From contig NC_133906.1 in assembly GCF_964199755.1 (NCBI RefSeq), positions 1,364,001-1,428,000 of the forward strand: DNA of 64,000 nt. The letters run 5' to 3'. Each line of letters begins with the position of its first letter. Positions within the stretch are counted from its first letter, which is position 1. This document shows, piece by piece, positions 31,101-40,500 of this stretch. The DNA is from Larus michahellis (Eukaryota; Chordata; Aves; Charadriiformes; Laridae). Under the pieces are notes generated by a model. The model was not told the origin of the DNA. It made no database searches and saw only the letters and a program-made list of their open reading frames with translations. The position numbers and the translations under genes are program-made.

Positions 31101-32605
31101 TCATATGTACTTTTATTATGATTAATGTATTCAAGGAGGAGTGTTCACACCTCGGGGGCGGATAGCCTCCGGGATGGAGGTGTGTTTTGGTACATTGTGG
31201 TGAGCAAAGTTCGCACAAAAGGACAGCATTTCATCAACATTAGACGAAATGTTGGCTCGGGTAGCGTGTAGGCCGCTTATCAGTTCCGTAGTACCATCTC
31301 GTCCCCATATCTGCTATTCGTCACAAGGGAAGGCCACGGAACAAGCGTGTTCCGTTCCATCCCTCGTGTAGTTTCGCAAACAACCTTGTACAGGGAATCA
31401 CAGGTGTTGCATTCTTCGTGTGCTAGCTGCAGCTGTATTCTACCTCAGAAGCCTCTTGATTTTATGACTTTCCTTAATGTGTGAACAATGCTGTATTTTT
31501 GTATTCTTGGCCAATTTAGTAATTATTCCACACCGGGGATGAACAATGCAGGTGGAGAAGGCTTTTAAAGAGCATTTAAAATCCAGGCAGTTGGTGGGCA
31601 CATGGCTTTGGGGAAGCACCTGGTGGGACCTCCAGGGAGGACACAGGGAGTTCTCTGGAGCCCTGTGGGCATGTGGCTTTGGGGAAGCACCTGGTGGGAC
31701 CTCCAGGGAGTTCCCTGGAGCCCTGTGGGGAATCCTCCGCCCTCTAACGAAGCGTTCATTACTCGTTCTCATGCCTTTTCCACCCAGGTCCTGACAGTTC
31801 TGTGCAACGTAGCAGAGAAGGGCCCAGCCTACTGCCAGCAGCTGCACCGCCAGCCTGCCCTACCCCTGCTGCTGCCCGCCCTCGCGCTGCCCGACCCCGA
31901 GGTGGTGGGGCAGTGCCTGGAGCTGCTGCACCTCCTCTTCCTGCACTGCCCAGAGGTGAGAGCCGGGGAGTGGGGAGTGCCCACCCCACGATCAAGCACA
32001 AGGTCATAGAGGCCGGGATGGGGATTATTATTACTATTGAAATGCTACTGCCTTCAGCCATTGCCATGCCAGCCCCCGTCCTCAGCACCCAGATGCGTGC
32101 CTGAAGGGGGACACTTGTGCGATGCGGAGGCGGGGGAGCCCTTCTTGTGTCTCTGGAGAGTTCGTTTTCATTGACAAAGACTGGTTTTTGGGCAGGCTGG
32201 TTGTACCCTTTGAGGTTGTAATTGGGGGGACTCCTTGATTCAGTTGTGCGTACTTCCAAGCTCTGCGCACTCCCAGCCAGCGATCAGCACAGCTGGAGTT
32301 ACCTGGCTTGGGACTTCAGCGTCTGGCTGGGCTCTGGGGAATTCCTTCAACTCCGTTCCCCAGGCTGTGCAGTGGCGCTCTGGGCAGACAGGATCAGTTG
32401 CAGCAGTTACTCAGCTCTCCCCCCCTCTCCTCCTGCACAGGCTGCTGCTGACTTCGTCAGGCAAGGCGGGCACCGGGCCCTCGAGCAGCACCAGAGCACC
32501 CCAGAGCTGCAGGAGCGGGTGCGAGCGCTGCTGGACATGGTCGGGCAGCCCCTGGGAGCCTCCACCTTCAGTTCGTGCCACGCCGCACTCTCTGCCTTCT
32601 CCTAG
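22160..32605 (+). CDS. TMCO6: TMCO6, importin-alpha-like armadillo protein
   Basis: Twelve exons join in phase to 508 residues (human about 493): 22160-22247, 22852-22973, 23217-23326, 23468-23651, 24951-25055, 25705-25790, 26368-26484, 27137-27248, 27343-27517, 27645-27739, 31788-31955, 32441-32605. The N terminus is very basic and resembles an importin-beta-binding segment (ARRREREALRKARRQEQLVSKR, broken by intron 1 after residue 29). Armadillo-type helical repeats follow (MEAARCLHELSHSSDPAVAEACLP, ELCLYTLGNLVVESEAVRKQ, LRCLSNLLAEETG, ECLWLLNNLT). TMCO6 is predicted to carry membrane helices; its function is poorly known. Exon 1 sits in a CpG-rich promoter. Intron 10 (27740-31787) carries an antisense endogenous retrovirus. 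A polyadenylation signal ATTAAA is at 32999-33004, about 45 bp from the NDUFA2 stop codon on the other strand. Confidence 0.93.
23773..23930. repeat. 79-bp tandem duplication in TMCO6 intron 4
   Basis: Two adjacent 79-bp units (23773-23851 and 23852-23930) starting AAGGGGCCCTCAGG, differing at about two positions. The unit resembles degraded CR1 3' sequence. The near identity indicates a recent duplication. Confidence 0.85.
27952..28066 (-). repeat. 3' LTR of the retrovirus, short form
   Basis: 115 bp with the same first 100 or so bases and the same last 15 bases as the 5' LTR. It is much shorter than its partner. Confidence 0.75.
28108..30411 (-). other. Retroviral gag-like plus env-like reading frame (fossil)
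   Basis: An uninterrupted 767-codon frame. The N-terminal part (to about residue 270) is gag-like: an acidic, coiled-coil-forming matrix-like region (LKSENEVLKSSLALQKETGE) and an acidic low-complexity stretch (SEDDEEDEEE). The C-terminal part is env-like, resembling a transmembrane subunit. It has a basic cleavage-like site (QRLKRD) before a glycine-rich hydrophobic segment (VTGILGTGLGVL), several cysteine pairs and N-glycosylation sites, and a membrane helix near residues 700-730 (VVVLLVLTVLCFALTIVLYV) with a short tail. Codon use is AT-rich against GC-rich host exons. No polymerase part is present. The relationship to known avian env groups is not settled from reading alone. Confidence 0.75.
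30440..31532 (-). repeat. 5' LTR of the retrovirus, long form
   Basis: 1093 bp. On the minus strand it starts TGTGGAATAATT and ends CACGCAACA. It contains an AATAAA-type signal near 30730 within a plausible R region. Confidence 0.7.
31596..31735. repeat. About 71-bp imperfect tandem duplication
   Basis: Two units beginning GGGCAYRTGGCTTTGGGGAA at 31596 and 31667, the second lacking about 12 bases. They lie between the retrovirus and TMCO6 exon 11. Confidence 0.8.
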
Positions 32606-33049
32606 GCCATGCCGCCTCCCTTCCCTCCCCCTGCGCTCCGAGGAGGAAGAAACCCTTTGTTCGTCCTGTGCCCTGCTTCCCCAAGGGCTGGCCAGGCGTC
32701 TAACCACCAGCTGTTAAGCACCGGTGCTGGCTGCACTGGGATGCTAGTCCTGGGGAAGATACTGCTGTTCCCATCCTTGTCACCACCAGCAGGCTGCCCC
32801 GTGCCTCCCCAGCGCTCGGGGCAGAGCCCAGCCGCAAGCCAGGCAGATGGGCTCTTGATGCCGGGGAGGTGGGGCATAAACCCTGCTGGGTGAGCCGTTC
32901 CCTCCAGCTTCTCCTTATGGCTTTAAACCCAACACGTGAGGCTCAGGGTAAGCACTTTGCATTTATGAGATGGATAAGTTAAAGATACACGTTTTTACAT
33001 TAAAGATCATCAGTCAAGTCTTCGGCATGTGCGTATTTACTGTCTGTCT

Positions 33050-34342
33050 TCACGCCTTGCTTTTCACAATGTTCTCTAAGGCCTTGGCCACTTCATCGAC
33101 GGTGAGGTTGTTCAGCGGCACGCTCTTCTCCTTGCCAAACTCTGCGGGAAAGACAGAGGGTGAGAGGGGAGGCCAGTGCCTCGGCCCTTTTCTGGTGCAA
33201 GGGCAACCCAAAGTCCTGCTTTAGGTTTCCCAAGCACCGCTGGCGTCACAGCCCAGGCTCCCTTCACCGCCCTCTCGCGCCCACCACTCCCCAGCGTGCC
33301 TCCCTGCGCCCAAGTTAGTATTTCCACCTTCTCTTTCTTCTCATCCTTTCCCTCGGAGAGAAGCCAGCGCAGCCTTAATGTACTTCCGTGCCTCTTTTTG
33401 TTAACTTTTACTGCGCAGCAGCTGAGCTGAGGCCGCCACCACATCCCAAAGCCACCTGGTGGCTTTCGGCCTGCTCACATCAAGATGCTCACCACCACTT
33501 CGGTAAAATAGTGCTGGAAAACTTGCTGTTCCTACAGCAGCCCCTTCCCGGGGGTACCTCTCCCTGCAAGTCACGCACAGAGGAGAAGCAGGCACTACAC
33601 GGGCAGGCTCTGCTGGCCCGTGTGCTTGCACTGGGAGACCTGTGGTTAAAAAGTCATTGCATCTCTTCAAAAGGAAGTTGATAAATTATTTTTGTCCAGC
33701 CCAGGTGGCTTTAGGAAGGAAACATCAGCCTTTACAGAGGAGCTTTTGTGTTCCTTCATTGGCATTACACTGAGAACACAGTGAAAACAAGGGAAAAACA
33801 GGAACATTTTTCTATATAGCAATCCTACAGGGGTGGGAGATCACAGCCACAAGTTGGCAAACCACCTTCTGGGCCACAGGTCCCTTTTTTTGTCCCTCAC
33901 CCTAACTCTAACCTTACTGTAAAGGACAAAACGTCCCTTACTGTAACCACCCAAGCCCCGCTGCTGCAGGCCGGGGGCCGGTGCTCCCTCCCAGCTCTCC
34001 CCAAGCGGCGGCTCCCGGCGGGGACCCCCCACGCTTACCGTAGCGAGCCCAGAGCTTGGGCTGCACACCGGAGCACTCCCGGATCAGGATGGGGAAGTCG
34101 GGATTCGCCTTCTTCAGGGTCACGTAGTGCTGCTCGATGAAGTCTCTGCGGAGGGAAGGGGGAAAGGCGGATGCCTGTGGCTGAGGCCGGTGCCTCATCG
34201 CGCCCCGGCCGGCCCTGGCGCCCCAGTCCCCGGCTCACCTGACGCCGCGGCTGCCGGCGGAGCGCTGGCACAGGTGGATGCGGAGCTCCCGCAGGCCGCG
34301 GCCCAGCCCGCCCCCGATGCCCCTCACCACCGCCGCCGCCAT
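33050..34342 (-). CDS. NDUFA2: NDUFA2, complex I accessory subunit B8
   Basis: Three exons in phase, 34342-34239, 34145-34039 and 33141-33050, give 100 residues, the usual length for this thioredoxin-fold subunit of mitochondrial complex I. Visible are the N-terminal [21 protein letters not shown] (Cys-containing strand and helix), then [32 protein letters not shown], and the C-terminal [22 protein letters not shown]. These match the family closely. The gene converges on TMCO6 and diverges from IK, with 237 bp between the two start codons. Confidence 0.95.
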
Positions 34343-34579
34343 CTTCTCTCCGCTCCGGACAACAACACGGGGGCGTGGCTTCTGCGCCCGCCAATGGCGG
34401 AGCTCGCCAGTCCCGGCGCCCGCCAATCGCAGCGCTCGCCGGCACGAGGGCAGCCAATGCGGGCGGGGGGCGGGCCGGCCGGCCGCGGAGGGTGCTGGGA
34501 AGGGGAGCCGAGCGGAGCCGAGCGGAGCCGAGCCGAGCCGAGCCGAGCCGGGCGGCGGAGTACAGTAGAGCGGTTCGCG
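34343..34579. promoter_or_regulatory. NDUFA2/IK bidirectional CCAAT promoter
   Basis: 237 bp between head-to-head start codons. Three CCAAT boxes lie on the plus strand at 34391-34395, 34423-34427 and 34454-34458, spaced 32 and 31 bp. Regularly spaced NF-Y sites are a known hallmark of bidirectional promoters. GC boxes and a pentamer run (GAGCC/GAGCG units, about 34505-34553) follow on the IK side. No TATA box is seen. Confidence 0.75.
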
Positions 34580-37500
34580 ATGCCGGAGCGCGACAGTGAG
34601 TGGGGCGGGGGGACATGGGGGTCTGGGACACCCCGAGGACACCCCGGGGGACGCGGCATCCAACGCCCGGGCGAGCGGTGCCACGGCTGTCGGGGCCGCT
34701 GGGGAGCGGCCCGGTGGCGGGGCCGGGTGTAGGCCCGCCCCGGTCTTGGGACAGCGGGCTGCGGTGGGGGAGTGCGGGGAGCGCCCCGGGGGGGTTACGG
34801 GAACCCCCTAGCCTCCTGGGGGGAACAGCCCTTCATGGGGAAGGTGACAGCCTTAGGAGTTGTCGCGGGGGGGGCTCCCGGGATGGGGCCCCGGGGCAGC
34901 CCAGGGGGTTCGGAGGTGCTCGGGGAGAAAGTGGGGACAAACCCGGGGGGGTCAGGCCTCAGTGTGGGGGCTGTGCCCTGGCGTGCGCTCTGGGGATGGA
35001 CTGTGGGGCGTTTATGGGGGTGAGGGTAGTATGGCTGGTCCCAGGAGGGACACCCGGGGCAGAGGTGGCACAGGGTGTGGGGACACGCCTGGGGGAGGCA
35101 CTGGGACACCTCCCGGGAGGACACAGGGACGCTCGGGTTGAGGGGGTGGCAGGGTCTGGTGGTGGGTGATGACACCAGTGTCCCTGTTGAGGCCACCCCA
35201 GGGTGCCAGTGGCCGAGGAGTGGGGTGGTGGGTGGCCAGAGGGGGGCTGGAGCCGTGCAGGCAGGCTCTGAGCACTCTCCTGCCTCCTCTCCCCCAGATG
35301 AACCGTTCTCCAACCCTCTGGCCCCTGATGGCCACGATGTGGACGACTCGCACTCCTTCCACCAGTGAGTACGGTACTGGGGCAGGACTGGGCCAGGATC
35401 ATGGGATCCCAAGCTGACTCCCCCATCTAGAGAGTGGGATTGATGAGTTTGGTTGATGAGAAGCTCAACGTGAGCCGGCAATGTGCGCTGGCAGCCCCAA
35501 AAGCCAACTGTATCCTGGGCTGGATCCCCAGCAGCGTGGGCAGCAGGGCGAGGGGGGGGATTCTGTCCCTCTGCTCCGCTCGGGGGAGACCCCCCTGCAG
35601 TGCTGCCTCCAGCCCTGGGGCACCAACAGCAGAAGGACACAGAGGTGTTAGATTGGGGCCAGAGGAGGCCCCGGAGATGATCCCACGGCTGGAGCCCCTC
35701 TGCTGTGAGGACAGGCTGAGAGAGCTGGGGGGGTTCAGCCTGGAGGAGAGAAGGCTCCGGGGAGACCTTTGAGCCCCTTCCAGTCCCTAAAGGGGCTCCA
35801 GGAAAGCTGGGGAGGGACTTTAGACAAGGGCATGTAGTGATAGGACAAGGGGCAATGGCTTCAAACTGGAAGAGGTTAGATTTAAAGTAGATATCAGGAA
35901 GAAACTTTTCATTATGAGGGCGGTGAGGCCCTGGGCCAGGTTGCCCAGAGAAGCTGTGGCTGCCCCATCCCTGGAAACGTTCCAAGCCAGGTTGGACGGC
36001 GCTTGGAGCAGCCTGGTCTAGTTGAAGATACCCCTGCCCATGGCAGGGGGGTTGGAACCGAATGATCTTTAAGGTCCCTTCCAACCCAAACCACTCTGTG
36101 ATTCGTTCTTTCTGTGACTGGTGCAGTGTAACCTTAGGGCTCTCCCTCACCGGGGACTCTGTGGCTTGACTCCATCACGCAGGACAAGCTGGCAAACCCT
36201 CTGCCTCCTTGGAAGCCGTCAGGCTGCTGAAGCTCATGGGGAGATGACACTTTCTGTTTCCCCTCTTCCTTGCAGGTCCAAGCTGACCAATGAAGACTTC
36301 AGAAAGCTTCTTATGACCCCACGGGCTGCGCCAACATCTGCGCCACCCTCCAAATCTCGCCACCATGAGTGAGTAGGACTCCGTTTCACAGGACTGTGGG
36401 ACAAAGCCTCATTGCTCTCCCCCTGGGGCTCCGTTCCTGCCTGACTCTCTCCCCCTGCGCTCTGCAGTAGAGTATTTAAAGGGGCTTTCGCTAACGAGTG
36501 CGCAGGCAGGGTCTGAGGAGCAGGCCTCGGCCTTGCTTTGCGCTCGGGTCCGTGCAAGCTCTACACGTGTGTGTTAACTGGAGAAACAGGCGTGTCAGGA
36601 CTGTTTTAAATAACAGCATGAGTCTTGTAAGGCTGTTAAGATGCTTCGTGCAGGAGGCAGATGTAGGTTTCGTCCTGTGGAAATCGGTGCTTTCCCTTCC
36701 TCTCCCTGCTCACGGAGTGGACTGAGGGAGAAACAGGACTATACTGTTCCCATCTTCAGGCGTCTCAGTGCCCTGCTGGGTCTGAAGGACTGTTCTGTCT
36801 CGCTGCCCGCGTTTTTGTGGCTCTGCAGACTGTGCATGTGGTTTCTCCCCCTTTTCCAGGATGCCCCGGGAGTACAACGAAGATGAAGATCCAGCAGCTC
36901 GCAGAAGGAAGAAGAAAAGGTAAACTGGGAAAGCAAATGCATCAGGGCTTGTCTTCGTACATCATGTCCGTCCCATGGAGGCAGCTTCTGAGCTCTTGAG
37001 CTACCAAAGAGGACCCTGGGTGGCCTGGCTTCTTTTGGGGCTTGGGTAGAGTAAGAGGAGCTCAGACTGAGTGACTGTCACTGCCTGTGGGAGCAGATGT
37101 GGGAGGGCGGCAGCGGGATGGGAGTGAAGCTTCCCCTCCAGCAGAGGCAGGGGAGGCTCTGCGGGTGTCTGGCGGAGCAGGGCAGCGGTGGGACATCTGC
37201 ACTAGCGACTGTCTTTTGAGGGACATCTGGGCAGCGGGACTGCACTGCGAGGGAGGAGTGAGCTCCTCTTCGGAGAGCCTCGGTGCAGCAGTTTCATCTT
37301 GCCCAGTGTCCTCCAGGCATGGCATGTCCCATGGTGCTGTGGTATGGTTTTTGGGGAAGGGGTCAGGAGCAAGACGGGCACGTGTGGGGCCGTGGGGACT
37401 GTTACTTGATCAGCACATCAAACGTGTGAATGTGTTGCTCTAACACCGAGCTGTTTTTCCAACCCCAGCTATTACGCAAAGCTGCGCCAGCAGGAGATAG

Positions 37501-40500
37501 AGCGCGAGAGGGAGCTGGCTGAGAAGTACAGGGATCGAGCCAAGGAGAGGAGAGATGGTGTGAACAAGGACTACGAGGAAACAGAGCTGATCAGCACAAC
37601 TGCCAACTACAGAGCTGTGGGGCCGACGGCAGAGGCGTACGTGAGCCTGCGGCGTGGCCGTGTCTTGCCCGTCTGCTCCAGAGGGGCTGTCTTGTAACTG
37701 GCTCCTTTTCTGTTGCGCAGGGATAAATCTGCTGCGGAGAAGAGGAGACAGTTGATCCAGGAGTCCAAGTTCTTGGGTGGTGACATGGAGCACACTCACT
37801 TGGTGAAGGGTCTGGACTTTGCGCTGTTGCAGAAGGTGAGCACGGATGTCACCATGCTGGTGTGCGTCTGTCCTGTCCGCTCCTGCAGGCAGAGAGGGTG
37901 GGCAGAGGGGTAGTAGTTGCTGCATGCAGGTGCGTCAGTCTTGTCAGTGTGGATTTCTCTTCCTGGGAGAGATTTCCAAAGGGTTGGGGGGCTGGTGGAA
38001 GTGGGCTCGCTGGTTCTGGTGGGCAACAGTGACATGGATTGGTCTGTAACGAATTTACTCTGTGGCCAGGTACGGGCTGAGATTGCCAGCAAGGAGAAGG
38101 AAGAGGAGGAAATGATGGAGAAGCCCCAGAAGGAAACTAAGTGAGTGGTTGAGGATTTTGCACTCCTGAGTGCAGCTGCCTCCCAGAGAGGAGGATGCAG
38201 AGGAGACATACGCTTGGTATAATGCTTCTGTTCCTTTTCTGTTCAGGAAAGATGAAGATCCTGAGAACAAAATTGAATTTAAGACCCGGCTGGGTAAGGC
38301 TGTGCGGATGTGGCTGTTCCCCACCTTGTGTTGTGCTGTGAATGTGGGAGAAATCCCAGAGGTTGAATGGAGGAATGAAAACCTTTAGTCTTTGGAGGGG
38401 GGAGAGTCTGAGGTGTAGGCGTCCTGAATTTGGGGGCTGGAGGAAGGTATGTCTCTTGGGAGGCGATTCTGATGTTTCTGATAAATTAAATACGCTGCAT
38501 TGTGGGCTTGTCCGTTGTTCTCGTAAGAACAGCTCTCCCATGCGTTTCCTTCTGCTCCAGGTCGCAACATCTACCGCATTCTGTTCAAGAACAAGGCTTA
38601 CGAGCGGAATGAGCTGTTCCTGCCAGGGAGGATGGCCTATGTGGTAGATCTGGATGATGAGTACGCCGACACCGATATCCCAACCACGCTGATCCGGAGC
38701 AAGGCTGACTGCCCCACCATGGAGGTACCCAGCAAGTCTCCAGGTTGCCTGACCGCATTGGTCCGAATTGGCCAGAGCCGGACTCTGACCAGGGAGTCAT
38801 CCGCTTCCTCGGGGATTTCTCTTTTCAGGCACAGACCACGCTGACCACCAATGACATTGTCATCAGCAAACTGACTCAGATCCTCTCCTATCTCCGGCAA
38901 GGGACCCGCAACAAGAAGCTCAAGAAGAAAGACAAAGGTAGGAGCCGCAGGGAATCAAGTAGAAGGACTCGGTGCTGGAAGCATATCCCGAGAGAAGGAG
39001 ATGTGCTTTGGCTTGCCGCATTCCCCTGTGCCGTGAGGGACTTACAGGACCGTGATTTCCTATCGTTTCCTATAGGAAGGCAGGCTGTTCTGCGGCGGGA
39101 CCGCGGGGATCTGGCTGCTGAGAAATTATAGCTGTGAGGGTGGCTCCTGCTCTTCTGCTTAAGACCCAGTTCCTCGGGGAAATGTCCCTGTTGGGGAGGG
39201 ACACAGTGGCTTCCTGAGGGGGCTAGATAGGATGTAACCACAGAGGAATTCAGGACACCCTGGAGGTCACCACTCTGGGGGCTTGGAAGCCAGATTGGGG
39301 ACAGGGAAACAGGGCAGGTGGCAGAGTGGGTGATGCGCTTCTCACTGCCCTTCTGTCCTTGCAGGGAAGCTGGACGAGAAGAAGCCCCCTGAAGCTGATA
39401 TGAAGTAAGTGCCTCCTTGCCCACAGACTGTGCGGTCACAGCTCTCTGTCTTAAGGAATGGGGTTTTTTTTTTTTGTCCCGCTGTGTTTGGAGAGGGCTG
39501 GGTTTGGTGCTTCCGGAGTGAGCTGCTGCTTTGGACCTGCGGTTTGAGGACAAGGCTGGAGGCAAGCTCTGTTGGTTTTTTTTTCATGTCAAGCTTGAGG
39601 CAGGCAAGGGCTCTCTGTTGTCCTGGTCTACCAGAAGCAGGTCTAGGCAGGAGAAGAGAGCAGAAATGCGGTGATGCCTCTGGCAGATGTAGAAGCCGGT
39701 TCTAGCGGGCATCCTCAGCTCTCAGCGTTGGTGCTGCATGCTCCTTTATTAGGTGCCAGTTCAAAGCGGGGTGGTTGTGGCCTCTTCTCTTGCACCGCCC
39801 GTAACTGCAGGCTCTTTTCCACTTCTAGCATCTTTGAAGACATTGGGGATTATGTGCCCTCCACTGCGAAGATACCACGGGAGAAGGAGCGGGAGCGGTA
39901 CCGTGAGAGAGAGCGCGACAGGGACCGGGAGCGTGACAGGGACCGAGAACGTGACAGGGACCGGGAGCGTGAGAGGGACAGGGAGCGGGACCGGGAGCGG
40001 GAGGAGGAAAAGAAGAGGCATAGCTACTTTGAGAAGCCCAAGGCTGATGATGAGGTGAGCCTCTGCTCGTGAAGCCTGGACTGTCCCACCTGATCTCTGC
40101 CTTTGGGGAGTGCGGCGGTGGGGTTGGTGTGGTCACCCTCTTGACTTTGGGTGTCTCTGGTTGTGCTCCCACCACTGGGCGGGTGGCTGGGTGCTTGTCC
40201 TCTCCTTCAGCAAGTAAGGCAGGACTAGCACAAGCCAGTAGCTCTGACGGTTCAGCTCTGCGTTTGCCACAAACAGTTTTAAAGTGGAGCTGCAAGTCAC
40301 GCAGCGCTCTCACTGCCCGCTTTCCACCATCCCGAGTGACGCGGTGTCCCTCTCTCTTTTTTTGCAGCCCACAGACATCGACAAAGGTGAGTTGAGTGAC
40401 GTGGAGGGGAGGTTTGAGTGAGGCCGTATGTTTGAGTGAGGCCATGTGGGGTTGCAGAGCTGCTTGGCTCGCTGGCCTGCCTGAGCTCCCTGCTCTCCCG

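Larger units (their letters stand above)
27952..31532 (-). mobile_element. Endogenous retrovirus, incomplete, antisense in TMCO6 intron 10
   Basis: A 3581-bp element with TG...CA termini, flanked by the 5-bp direct repeat CCGGG (27947-27951 and 31533-31537), a target-site duplication. It runs antisense to TMCO6. Parts in its own direction: 5' LTR 31532-30440; a short leader whose first bases resemble a tRNA primer-binding site (TGGCGTAGTCC..., closest by eye to serine tRNA); one long frame 30411-28108 with gag-like and env-like parts; a purine-rich stretch; and a shorter 3' LTR 28066-27952. No protease or polymerase sequence is seen, so the element is incomplete. The shared ends are almost identical over about 100 bp, which suggests a young insertion. 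Family uncertain. Confidence 0.85.

Noticed and set aside
34795-36150. 451-codon minus-strand frame
   Set aside because: Antisense to an IK intron and a plus-strand CR1 copy; the residues are CR1 reverse reading.
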